Below, piece after piece: positions 35,505 to 44,144 of a DNA stretch of 64,000 bases. How positions within the stretch are numbered: the stretch's first letter is position 1; every line of letters begins with the position of its first letter. Below the pieces are notes generated by a model. The model did no database searches. It was not told the DNA's origin and saw nothing but the letters and a program-made list of their open reading frames with translations. A program made the position numbers and the translations under genes. The stretch comes from Paraburkholderia ferrariae NBRC 106233. Lineage in GTDB: Bacteria; Pseudomonadota; Gammaproteobacteria; Burkholderiales; Burkholderiaceae. The stretch lies in the NCBI RefSeq assembly GCF_000685035.1, contig NZ_BAYB01000022.1:122238-186237 (forward strand), written 5' to 3'.

Positions 35505-36923
35505 ATGTCCTCACATACGCTTTACCGCAAACTGGTTGATTCGCATACCGTATCGATTCTCGACGCGGAGCACGTTCTGCTCTACGCCGACCTGCACATC
35601 ATGAACGAGTACACGAGCCCGCAGGCCTTCGCGGGCTTGCAGGAAAAGGGCCTGCGCGTGCGGCGCCCGCGCCAGCAGATGGGGGTGGTCGATCACGTCG
35701 TCCCCACGCGCCCCGTGCCGGTTCGCGCGCGCACGATCGAGATTGTCGATGCCGCGAAGCAGGCCGCCAACTTCACGCGAAACTGCGTGGAGCAAGGCAT
35801 CCATCTGTTCGATATCGACGACCCCATGCAGGGCATCGAGCACGTGGTCGCGCCCGAGATCGGGCTGATCCGCCCCGGCATGGTCGTGCTGTGCGGCGAC
35901 AGCCATACCACCACGTATGGCGCGCTGGGCGCGCTCGGATTCGGCATCGGCACTTCGGAAGTCGAGCATGTGCTGGCCACGCAAACGCTCGTCTATCGCG
36001 TGGCGAAGGACATGCGCATTGTCGTGGACGGTGCGCTGCCGGCGGGCACCACGTCCAAGGATCTCGTGCTGCATATCATCGCGCGCATCGGTGCGCAGGG
36101 CGCGCGCGGATATGCGGTCGAATATGCGGGCGAAGCGATTGCCGCGCTTTCCGCCGAGGCGCGCATGACCCTGTGCAACATGACGGTGGAGGCAGGCGCG
36201 CGCGCCGCGCTCATCGCGCCGGACCGCACGACGCTCGACTACGTGCGCAGCAAGGTGCGGGATCTCGACGCAAAAACGCTCGATGCGGCTTGCGCAGCCT
36301 GGTCGCAACTGCATTCGGACCCAGGCGCCCCGTTCGAGGTCGAACACCGCTTCGACGCGGCCCGGGTCGCACCGTATGTCACGTGGGGCACGAGCCCCGA
36401 CCAGGCGGTGCCGGTGGATGGCCGCATTCCCGACGCCGCAGACGGGCAAGGGCTCGACGGCGCGACGCTGCGCAAGGCGCTCGACTACATCGCGCTGCCG
36501 GGCGGCGCGCCCATCGAAGGCACGCTTATCGACCGCGTGTTCATCGGCTCGTGCACGAATGCGCGGATCGAGGACCTGCGCGCGGTGGCCGCGGTCGTGC
36601 GCGGCCGCAAGGTTGCATCGACGGTGCGGGCGATGGTGGTGCCGGGCTCCGGCCTCGTGCGCGATCAGGCCGAACGCGAGGGTATCGCGCAGCAGTTGAT
36701 CGACGCGGGCTTCGAATGGCGCCAGCCCGGCTGCTCGATGTGCCTCGCGATGAACGACGACGTGCTCGCGCCCGGCGAGCGCTGCGCTTCGACCACCAAC
36801 CGCAATTTCGAAGGGCGCCAGGGGCGCGACAGCAAAACCCATCTGATGAGCCCGGCGATGGCCGCCGCTGCCGCGATCGCGGGCCGTATCGTCGATATTC
36901 GCAAGGAGTTCGCTCATGGCTGA
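35505..36923 (+). CDS. leuC: Aconitase-family hydratase large subunit (LeuC-like, probably catabolic)
   Basis: Large subunit of a 4Fe-4S hydro-lyase, 472 residues, as in 3-isopropylmalate dehydratase. Cluster ligands are Cys350 (GSCTNARIEDLR), Cys410 and Cys413 (QPGCSMCLAMNDD). CGDSHTTTYGALGALGFGIG and TNRNFEGRQG are also standard. No leuB, leuA or other leucine gene is nearby. Instead it follows the dehalogenase by 38 bp and overlaps the small subunit by 8 bp, so a paralogous catabolic role (citraconate, dimethylmalate or similar) is likely. True leucine biosynthesis cannot be excluded. Confidence 0.88.
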   Translation: MSSHTLYRKLVDSHTVSILDAEHVLLYADLHIMNEYTSPQAFAGLQEKGLRVRRPRQQMGVVDHVVPTRPVPVRARTIEIVDAAKQAANFTRNCVEQGIHLFDIDDPMQGIEHVVAPEIGLIRPGMVVLCGDSHTTTYGALGALGFGIGTSEVEHVLATQTLVYRVAKDMRIVVDGALPAGTTSKDLVLHIIARIGAQGARGYAVEYAGEAIAALSAEARMTLCNMTVEAGARAALIAPDRTTLDYVRSKVRDLDAKTLDAACAAWSQLHSDPGAPFEVEHRFDAARVAPYVTWGTSPDQAVPVDGRIPDAADGQGLDGATLRKALDYIALPGGAPIEGTLIDRVFIGSCTNARIEDLRAVAAVVRGRKVASTVRAMVVPGSGLVRDQAEREGIAQQLIDAGFEWRQPGCSMCLAMNDDVLAPGERCASTTNRNFEGRQGRDSKTHLMSPAMAAAAAIAGRIVDIRKEFAHG

Positions 36924-37554
36924 GCCGTTCGTGATCGCGGGCATTGCCGCCCCGCTGCCGGTCAACAACCTGGATACCGACCAGATCATGCCCAAGCAGT
37001 TTCTGCTTGGCATCGACCGCTCGGGCCTCGCCCGCGGGCTGCTGCACGACCTGCGTTTCGACGCGGAGGGCCGCGGGCGCGAAGGCTTTGTGCTGAATCG
37101 CGAGGCGTACCGCGGCGCGAAGATCCTGCTGGGGGGCGCCAACTTCGGCTGCGGATCGAGCCGGGAACACGCCGTATGGGGCTTGCAGCAGGCGGGCTTC
37201 GAGGCCGTGATCGCGCCCAGCTACGGCGAGATCTTCTACTTCAATGCGGCGAACAACCGGCTGCTGCTGGTGACGCTGCCGCAGGCGCAGATCGAGGCGC
37301 TGGTGGCCGAGATCGAGAATGGCAGCGACAAGCAGCTCGTGATCGACGTCGAAAACGAGGTGGTGGTGACGCCTTCGGGGCGGCGCTATCCGTTCGCGTT
37401 GCCGGCGCGCCAGAAGCGGATGCTGGTGGAGCGGCTCGACATGATCGGCATGACGTTGCGCGAGGCGGCAGCGATCGACGCCTTCGAGGCACGCCATTGG
37501 GCCGCGCAGCCCTGGTGCCGGATCGATCTGCCGGCGCAGCAGAAGGGCGCGTAG
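36916..37554 (+). CDS. leuD: Aconitase-family hydratase small subunit (LeuD-like)
   Basis: Swivel-domain subunit of 212 residues that completes the LeuC-like enzyme. Family motifs: PLPVNNLDTDQIMPKQFLLG near the start and GGANFGCGSSREHAVWGLQQ containing the substrate-binding loop. The ATG lies 8 bp inside the large-subunit gene, implying coupled translation. Length and motifs are of the LeuD branch rather than aconitase A. The MFS gene follows after 39 bp. Confidence 0.9.
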   Translation: MAEPFVIAGIAAPLPVNNLDTDQIMPKQFLLGIDRSGLARGLLHDLRFDAEGRGREGFVLNREAYRGAKILLGGANFGCGSSREHAVWGLQQAGFEAVIAPSYGEIFYFNAANNRLLLVTLPQAQIEALVAEIENGSDKQLVIDVENEVVVTPSGRRYPFALPARQKRMLVERLDMIGMTLREAAAIDAFEARHWAAQPWCRIDLPAQQKGA

Positions 37555-37593
37555 GCGGGCGGTCATTCACACTACAATAAACTGGAGACAACC

Positions 37594-38931
37594 ATGAGCA
37601 CAACACCGGCTCTCAGCCCGGACGCCGCACTGGAAACCAGCGTCGTCCGCAAGATTTCGCGGCGTATCACGCCCTTCATCATCCTCCTGTATTTTCTGAG
37701 CTTTCTGAATCGCGTGAACGTGGGCTTTGCGGGCCTCACGATGAACCACGATATCGGGCTCACGCAGGCCATGTTCGGCGTGGGCGCCGGGATCTTCTTC
37801 GTGGGCTATATCGCCGCCGGCATGCCTTCCAACCTCGCGCTGCAACGCGTGGGCGCGCGGCGCTGGATCGCACTCCTCATGGTTTTGTGGGGCGTTCTTT
37901 CGGCCTGCACGGCATTCGTCACGGGGCCATCCAGCTTCTATACGCTGCGTTTCCTGCTGGGTCTCGCGGAAGCGGGCTTCTTTCCGGGCATCATCCTGTA
38001 CCTGAGCTTCTGGTTCCCGGCGCGCCATCGCGCGTTCGTTACCGCGATGTTCATGACGGCCGCGCCGCTTTCGAACATGATCGGCTCGCCCATTTCCGGC
38101 GCGTTGATGAACCTGAACGGCGTAGCCGGTCTGCACGGCTGGCAGTGGCTGTTCCTCGTGGAAGGCGCGCCTACCGTGCTGCTCGGCATCGTCTCGTTCT
38201 TCTTCCTGACCGACAAGCCCGAGGACGCGCGGTGGCTCGCGCCGGCCGAGCGCCTGTGGCTGTCCGCCGAGATGCAGCGCGAACGCGACGCCAAAGCCGC
38301 GCAAAGCAGGACGAGCGTCTGGGCCGCCGTCAAAGATCCGCGCGTGCTGCTGCTCGCACTCGTTTATGCGGGAACATCGACGGGGTTGTACGCAATCGGC
38401 ATCTGGGCGCCGATGATCATTCACCGCTTCGGCTTCGGCTACTTCGAACTCGGCCTGGTGAACGCGATTCCGAATCTGTTCGCCGTCGTCACGATGGTGG
38501 TGTGGGCGCGCAATTCGGACCGGACGAACGAGCGCAGGCTGCATGTGGCCATTGCATGTCTTGCGGCCGGCATCGGCATGGTGCTGGCGGGGCATGCGGC
38601 GAGCGCCGTCGTGATGATCGTCGGGCTCTCGATTGCCAGCTTCGGCATCAACGCGGCCAAGCCACCGCTCTGGAGCATGCCCACGCAGTTCCTTTCCGGT
38701 TCCGCGGCGGCGGCGGGCATCGCGCTGATCAATGCAATGGGCAGCCTGATCGGCGGCACTATCGGACCGATGGTGATTGGGCGGTTGCGCGACGTTAGCG
38801 GCGACTATTCGCTGGGCCTGTATTTCGTCAGCGCCACCTTGCTGGTTTCGGCGGTGCTGTCGTATCTGTTCGGGATGCGTGCGCGGCGTGGCGGCGTGCA
38901 ATCGGCGGGCGACACGGCTGTTACGCGCTAA
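37594..38931 (+). CDS. MFS transporter, anion:cation symporter (ACS) family
   Basis: Inner-membrane carrier of 445 residues with 12 predicted helices. It starts with a cytoplasmic tail, then RRITPFIILLYFLSFLNRVN and GFAGLTMNHDIGLTQAMFG, characteristic of phthalate/tartrate/galactarate (ACS) carriers. GEAG-type motif LLGLAEAGFFPGIILYLSFW and the FAR-type segment WFPARHRAFVTAMFM are present. Such carriers import organic acid anions with protons. Last gene of the dehalogenase-LeuCD operon, with GGAG 6 bp before ATG, so probably the importer of the operon's acid substrate. Confidence 0.92.
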   Translation: MSTTPALSPDAALETSVVRKISRRITPFIILLYFLSFLNRVNVGFAGLTMNHDIGLTQAMFGVGAGIFFVGYIAAGMPSNLALQRVGARRWIALLMVLWGVLSACTAFVTGPSSFYTLRFLLGLAEAGFFPGIILYLSFWFPARHRAFVTAMFMTAAPLSNMIGSPISGALMNLNGVAGLHGWQWLFLVEGAPTVLLGIVSFFFLTDKPEDARWLAPAERLWLSAEMQRERDAKAAQSRTSVWAAVKDPRVLLLALVYAGTSTGLYAIGIWAPMIIHRFGFGYFELGLVNAIPNLFAVVTMVVWARNSDRTNERRLHVAIACLAAGIGMVLAGHAASAVVMIVGLSIASFGINAAKPPLWSMPTQFLSGSAAAAGIALINAMGSLIGGTIGPMVIGRLRDVSGDYSLGLYFVSATLLVSAVLSYLFGMRARRGGVQSAGDTAVTR

Positions 38932-38964
38932 GGCAGAGGCCCCGGGTCAGGGACAGACTCGGGA

Positions 38965-40881
38965 TCAGGCCATACGGTCCAGTTCGGCGCGTACCCGTGC
39001 AATGACACTGTGCCAGTCGCCCGGTGCGGGCTGCCTGAAAAGCCGCAGGGTGGGATACCAGGGGCTGTCTTCGCGCGCGAGCAGCCAACGCCAGCACGTG
39101 TCGAAGCGGTTGAGCAGCCACACCGGCTTGCCGAGTGCGCCCGCCAGGTGCGCGACCGAGGTATCGACCGAGATGACCAGATCGAGTTGCTCGACGAGCG
39201 CGGCGGTTTCGTCGAAGTCGGTGAGCAGGGCGGTGTGGTCGATCAGGTTCGGGCCGTCCCAGCCGCGTGTTTGCAGGTCGTGCAACTGGGCCGCCGCTGC
39301 GTCGCCTTTCTGGAGGCTGTAGAACGTCACGCCCTGGCGCTTCAGCGAGGCAAGCCGCGACAGCGGCAGCGAGCGGCGCTCGTCGAAAGGGCGCCGGGGT
39401 CCGTTCGCGGCCTGCGTGGCACCTGCCCAGACCAGGCCGACACGCAGGCCACGGCGCGGCCCCAGGCGCGCGGCCCATGCTTGCGACGTTTCAGGGGAGG
39501 GCGCGAGATAGCGATGCGCCGAAGGCCCCGTGTCCAGCGTGGTGCCGAACGCCAGTGGCAGGCTCATCATCGCGCAATGGCAATCGAACTCGGGCTGGGG
39601 ATCGCCAGGCGCGATTGCCTGTGCGATGCCTGGCATCGTGCGGATGAGCGGGACGAGCGGTGCCTGAACCCGAGCCAGAACAGTGGCCCCACGTGCGGCG
39701 AGCATCGGCAGGTAACGGCAGAACTGCAACGTGTCGCCCAGACCCTGTTCGGCATACACCAGGATGCGCTTGCCAGGCAGCGGAGTGTCGCCGCGCCATT
39801 CGGGCTTGTTCGAGACAAGCTTCGATGTCCTGAGGTTTTCCGTTTTCCAGCGCCATGCGTATTCGCGCCAGCCCTCGCCGTAGTTGCCGAGCGTGAGCTG
39901 GCACAGCGACCGGTTGAACCGGGCGGATACATGGTCTGGCGAGATCGAAATTGCCTTGTCGTAGCATGCCAGTGCGGTGTCGTGATGGCCGCCGGCTTCG
40001 AGTGTCATGCCGCGATTGCACCACGCATCCGCATGATGCGGGTTCAGCGCGATTGCCCGGTCGAATCCGGCCAGGGCTTCTTCGTGGCGTTCCGTGAAGA
40101 GCAGCAGGATCGCACGGTTGTTATGGATTTCCGCGAGCGAGCCGTCCAGCGCGAGCGCCTCGTCGTAATCGTGCAGCGCGGCGTCGTGCTGGCCCAGCGC
40201 GCGCAATGCGTCTGCGCGCGCGCAGCGGACGAGGGCGTGGCTCCCCGGCAGCCGCAATGCTTCGTCGTAGCTGGCAAGCGCCTGTGCGTGCTGGCCTGCT
40301 TCGGCGAGTGCAAGGCCGAGATTGAAGTGCATCGTGCCATCGCCGGCATTCAGCGCAATTGCCTCGCGCAACGCTGCGATGGCGGGTTCGTGACGGCCCA
40401 GTTCCCTCAAGGCGACGCCGCGATTGCTCTGAAAAAGTGCATTGCCGGGGGCAAGACGCACGGCAGCTTCAAAGTCCGCGAGGGCGAGGTCCGCGTGACC
40501 GAGGCGGCGGTGAGCATTGCCGCGGTCGTTCAGGGCTTGCGCGTAATCGGGCTGGAGCCGCAGCGCTTCGGTGTAGCAAGGAATGGCCGCTTCGTATTGG
40601 CCGGCCGCCTGCCGGGCCTGGCCCATGAGGTGATGCGCCGCCGCCAACGCCCCGTTGGCGGCAACGGCCTGGCCGATCCACCCGATGGCCTCTGCCACGG
40701 CGCCAGCCCCGAGCGCCATGAATCCCAGAAAGAGCGGCGCCTCGCACGATTGCGGCGCGAGTTCATGCGCGCGTACGCAAAGCGCCCGCGCTTCGGTGGC
40801 GTTGCCGCCCTGATAGAGCGCTGCGCCGCGCAGCACGAGCTGGTGCGCCTGGGCTTCGTCGTCGGTATCTGAAGCGGTCAC
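38965..40881 (-). CDS. TPR-repeat protein with a C-terminal glycosyltransferase-like domain
   Basis: Soluble protein of 638 residues. About ten tetratricopeptide repeats (residues 12 to about 350) carry the usual pattern, for example YEAAIPCYTEALRLQPDYAQ and HEEALAGFDRAIALNPHHAD. The C-terminal part (about 375-635; RILVYAEQGLGDTLQFCRYL, LVISVDTSVAHLAGALGKPV, CWRWLLAREDSPWYP) resembles GT9/heptosyltransferase or O-GlcNAc-transferase-like folds common beside TPR arrays in Burkholderia. It might glycosylate surface proteins or polysaccharide, but the substrate is unknown. Converges with the MFS gene, 33 bp between stops. Confidence 0.85.
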   Translation of the reverse strand: MTASDTDDEAQAHQLVLRGAALYQGGNATEARALCVRAHELAPQSCEAPLFLGFMALGAGAVAEAIGWIGQAVAANGALAAAHHLMGQARQAAGQYEAAIPCYTEALRLQPDYAQALNDRGNAHRRLGHADLALADFEAAVRLAPGNALFQSNRGVALRELGRHEPAIAALREAIALNAGDGTMHFNLGLALAEAGQHAQALASYDEALRLPGSHALVRCARADALRALGQHDAALHDYDEALALDGSLAEIHNNRAILLLFTERHEEALAGFDRAIALNPHHADAWCNRGMTLEAGGHHDTALACYDKAISISPDHVSARFNRSLCQLTLGNYGEGWREYAWRWKTENLRTSKLVSNKPEWRGDTPLPGKRILVYAEQGLGDTLQFCRYLPMLAARGATVLARVQAPLVPLIRTMPGIAQAIAPGDPQPEFDCHCAMMSLPLAFGTTLDTGPSAHRYLAPSPETSQAWAARLGPRRGLRVGLVWAGATQAANGPRRPFDERRSLPLSRLASLKRQGVTFYSLQKGDAAAAQLHDLQTRGWDGPNLIDHTALLTDFDETAALVEQLDLVISVDTSVAHLAGALGKPVWLLNRFDTCWRWLLAREDSPWYPTLRLFRQPAPGDWHSVIARVRAELDRMA

Positions 40882-41593
40882 GTGAATCCGGTTTTTCGGG
40901 GCGAACCTGTCAAGGGGCGGTGGTCAGTTGCGCCTTCGGGTTCTGGATGCCGCAGTTTACTGCCTGTCCGGCACGCTTGTCCGCTTGCCCGCGCGATTGG
41001 CCGGTATCCGGCTTACCGCCGCTGCGTACGTTCTCCCCGCAAGGTCATCGTCGCACTCGCCGCCAATGGCATTGCCGCGTCGAAGGCGAAGTCCTCTGCG
41101 ATGACGCACAAGGTGCCTCGCGCTCTGCGGCCGGGTCTAAGCTCCGTTTCGCTGGAGACGCTCTAAACCCTGCTGACGCAGGTACGCGAGACCCTCGAGC
41201 GGTTCTCCATCTGAAGCGTGGCAGCGGCTCGTGCGGGGCGTCGGCTCGTGTCAAGAGAATATTAGTAATAATTTTCCGAATGCCATGTCGCACTGCACGA
41301 TATTCCACACGCATATCGAGCATTTGCGCGATATTTCGCGGTATACGGGAATCTACCAAGGCTATCCGGTAGTAATAATGATTAATATTATTAGCACCGG
41401 TGCCCCCTACTCTTACCCCGGTCGAGGTGCCGGCGCCTGACGCTTCTCCATATCTCCTAATGCATCCCGGCACCCCGTAGTCGTGTAAGCCTTTCCTGGA
41501 CCATCGCGCATCGCCGGTAACAGTTACGCGCGAATTGCTTAGTAATCCTGCGTTAATAAAATGTAATCCGATGCTGGCTTATTGGAGGGAATC
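40882..41593. other. Long, AT-richer intergenic region before the arabinofuranosidase gene
   Basis: About 710 bp with no convincing gene. From about 41255 the base composition falls well below the flanks, with short palindromes: AATAATGATTAATATTATT at 41374-41392 and the perfect GCACCGGTGC at 41394-41403. These adjacent symmetric sequences about 190-220 bp before the next ATG are candidate operator sites. GGAGGG precedes the ATG at 41594. Small open frames here have no domain and poor coding character. Confidence 0.45.
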
Positions 41594-43627
41594 ATGACGT
41601 TTAGACTAGCTGGGCTGGCGGCGCTGATGCTGTCGGCTGCTCTCGCGTTGACGGCCTGCAACGGCGACTCGTCAGGCGCTTCCAATGTATCGAGTGTGGC
41701 GAACGAGAGTTCGACACCCGCAGTGAGCGCGGCACAGTCCAATACAGGCGCGACGGCCAAAGTCGGCAGCTCGACGCCGCTGCCCTGCGACGCGGCCGCG
41801 CAGGCCGGCACGCCCTGCTCGGCGGCGCACAGCGTCACGCGCCTGCTCACGAAGAACTACACGGGACCGCTTTTCCAGGTGGTGCGTTCGTCCGATAACA
41901 CCGTGAAGGACATTTACCCCTATACGTCGGGCACGCTGCCCGGCGGCAACAGCCGCGAACTGCTGGGCACGACCAACCTGGCGAGCCTCAACGCGTTCTG
42001 CAACGGCACGACCTGCGCCGTGTCCTATATCTACGACCAGATCGATCTCGTGGCGGCCCTCAAGGGCGGAGCCTTCGGCAACGTGCCCGCCACGCTCACG
42101 CTGAACCAGAACGGCAGCGAATCGCTCACGCTGCCCAGCAGCGGCCCGGGCTCGCAAAGCCCGACCACCGTGCCGGTGCTCAACGGCTTCGCCACCATCA
42201 CGCTGCCCGGCACCGGAGGAACGCTCACGGTTCAGCTTTCGCAGCCGCCCACCGCGCTGACCGCGCAGGCGCCCACGCAGCAACTGACCGTGGGCAACGA
42301 CCTGCCGGCCGTGAATGGCGCGCCGGCCAAACTGATGCTCGTGCCCGTCAACGGCCGGCAGGTTCCGTCGCTCGCCACGCTGGCGGGCGAGGCTTACCGC
42401 AACCGCTTCGGCACCGTGAACCAGTCGATTGGCGATAGCGACATTGCGGAATTCATGGTGGCGGGCGCGCACTACGGCCAGTCGTCCACGTGCTGCGGCA
42501 CCTACGGCAACATGGAAAGCAGCGCGAACTCCAGCACCTATGCGCATGGCGAAGTCGAAGGCGAGATGTTCGCGCTGGCGTTTTCGGACGGCGCTGCCGC
42601 GGTGTTCGGCTATTGCGACGGCGACACGGACCAGTCGCCGACCACGAAGGACCCCGTATGCAACGGCCTCGACGTGAACTGGCCGGGTGTCGATGCGGAA
42701 GCGGGCGTGTATCTGTACGGACCGCAGCAGCCGCCCAGGGAGAAGTTCGTCACGGTTCTGGCGAAATACTCGCCGGTCACGGCGTCCAACATCTTTGTGG
42801 TGAAAGGCGGATCGGCGTCACAGGGGGTACTCACGGCGGTCTACGATGCGGCGCCACCCGAGGCGTACAACTTCAGCCACGACGCGGGGCACGCGTTCAA
42901 CGGGCAATGGCAGGGCGGCCTTTCGCTGGGAGAGGGCGGCGACGGCAGCGCCGCGCCGATCCAGTTCTTCGAAGGCGCGATCCTCACGAAGGCGACCACC
43001 GACGCCACCGACAACGCGATCCAGGCCAGTATTTCGGATTACTACGGACCGCCTGCGGACCCGAACCTTGCCACATGCTACGCGGGCAACCTGGTCAATT
43101 CGCCGCTGAGTCTTGCCATACCGGATGCCTGGAGCCAAAGCAACGGCGGAACCGCTCAACCGGCCACGGACATCTACGGCACCAGCCAGCGTGCGGCCCT
43201 CGTCACGACCACGAACGGCTCGTCTGTGGCGAACATTCACGAAGTGATCCGCGTGCAGGGCGGGCAGACCTATCGCTTCACCGACTACGTGCTGGCCACG
43301 ACGAACGCGACGGTATTCCCCGGCGGATCGATCCAGACGGACGACTCCGGCAATACCGAGTTCGCCTGGGTGCTCAACACGAACACCGGCAGCATCGTGC
43401 AGGGGACGTGGGGCACGGGGCAGGCCACTTCGCTTTCGGCGGTCAAGGTAGGCAACTGGTGGAAGGTGACGATGACGCTGACCGCGCCGGCCGGCTCGAA
43501 CAACGCGTCCATTTTCATCGATCCGCCCACGTCGAGTGCTGCCGGCGTTCGCAGCCAGCAGGCCTCGTATCTCAGTGCGACGCACTACTGCCCGGCTCTT
43601 GCGATCCAGACGGCTTCGAACATGTAG
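41594..43627 (+). CDS. GH54-type alpha-L-arabinofuranosidase-like lipoprotein
   Basis: Predicted lipid-anchored glycosidase of 677 residues. Signal peptide with lipobox LTAC (Cys21) and a Ser/Ala/Thr linker, then a domain aligning by eye to fungal GH54 AbfB: PCDAAAQAGTPCSAAHSVTR, CNGTTCAVSYIYDQ, the vicinal Cys300-Cys301 pair in TCCGTYGNMESS, nucleophile candidate Glu369 (VDAEAGVYLY) and acid/base candidate Asp450 (LGEGGDGSAAPIQFFEGAIL). Fungal numbers, as recalled, are Cys176-177, Glu221 and Asp297. Residues about 155-285 form an extra beta-rich insert. The usual arabinose-binding CBM42 is replaced by a different C-terminal domain of about 190 residues. It probably releases arabinose from plant polysaccharide. 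GGAGGG leader. Confidence 0.8.
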   Translation: MTFRLAGLAALMLSAALALTACNGDSSGASNVSSVANESSTPAVSAAQSNTGATAKVGSSTPLPCDAAAQAGTPCSAAHSVTRLLTKNYTGPLFQVVRSSDNTVKDIYPYTSGTLPGGNSRELLGTTNLASLNAFCNGTTCAVSYIYDQIDLVAALKGGAFGNVPATLTLNQNGSESLTLPSSGPGSQSPTTVPVLNGFATITLPGTGGTLTVQLSQPPTALTAQAPTQQLTVGNDLPAVNGAPAKLMLVPVNGRQVPSLATLAGEAYRNRFGTVNQSIGDSDIAEFMVAGAHYGQSSTCCGTYGNMESSANSSTYAHGEVEGEMFALAFSDGAAAVFGYCDGDTDQSPTTKDPVCNGLDVNWPGVDAEAGVYLYGPQQPPREKFVTVLAKYSPVTASNIFVVKGGSASQGVLTAVYDAAPPEAYNFSHDAGHAFNGQWQGGLSLGEGGDGSAAPIQFFEGAILTKATTDATDNAIQASISDYYGPPADPNLATCYAGNLVNSPLSLAIPDAWSQSNGGTAQPATDIYGTSQRAALVTTTNGSSVANIHEVIRVQGGQTYRFTDYVLATTNATVFPGGSIQTDDSGNTEFAWVLNTNTGSIVQGTWGTGQATSLSAVKVGNWWKVTMTLTAPAGSNNASIFIDPPTSSAAGVRSQQASYLSATHYCPALAIQTASNM

Positions 43628-43744
43628 CCGCGGCGGGCTGAATCCGCCGGACAAGCTTGCATGCGGTTGCGCGGGCGAGTCCGGCGGAGGCGGGCGATGA
43701 GCGGGCGGCACGTGACAGGCGCGGGCGGTAGACAACGAACCCCT

Positions 43745-43780
43745 GGTGCCTATAACGATTTTCGATGTTGGCACCTTTAA
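43745..43780 (+). terminator. Candidate terminator after the arabinofuranosidase gene
   Basis: GGTGCC at 43745-43750 pairs with GGCACC at 43770-43775, with further imperfect pairing (AACGATTTTCGATGTT) in the loop, and TTTAA follows. It lies 118 bp after the stop. The short T tract makes it only a fair candidate. Confidence 0.4.
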
Positions 43781-43965
43781 TGCGTATTCGGGTAACAATC
43801 AATATTGCAATCGGGGTGGTTGTACTGCGGTTCCAGATCGGCGTACACGGCCCCGAAGATTTGTACTTCGGGGTATGGGTGGCGATTGAACTGACTGTGG
43901 CGATTCTTGCGTATGCTCTGATTATGTATATGTGGCGTCGTTATTGCGGCATGTTTAAAAACTGA
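43780..43965 (+). CDS. Possible small membrane protein, unknown
   Basis: Open frame of 61 codons from ATG at 43780 (a second in-frame ATG lies at 43765). It encodes a basic start, a stretch of hydrophobic residues and a clear single helix near the C-terminus (VAIELTVAILAYALIMYMW), then RRYCGMFKN. No ribosome-binding site is evident, and the region is AT-rich with a possible terminator just upstream, so it may be non-coding. No family recognised. Confidence 0.3.
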   Translation: MRIRVTINIAIGVVVLRFQIGVHGPEDLYFGVWVAIELTVAILAYALIMYMWRRYCGMFKN

Positions 43966-44144
43966 TGCGCGAACCGTTAAATTATCTACCTTTAAAAAGG
44001 TGCAGCCATGCCGATACTGGGAACTAGTACGACATCGCGCAAATGCCCTTAATAATTCGCCACCTCAACGAAGCTGGTAAGCTTGAATAAACGAGATAAA
44101 CTCGCCGACCGAATAATTAAAGCTGATTGCGGGACGTCGTGCCA

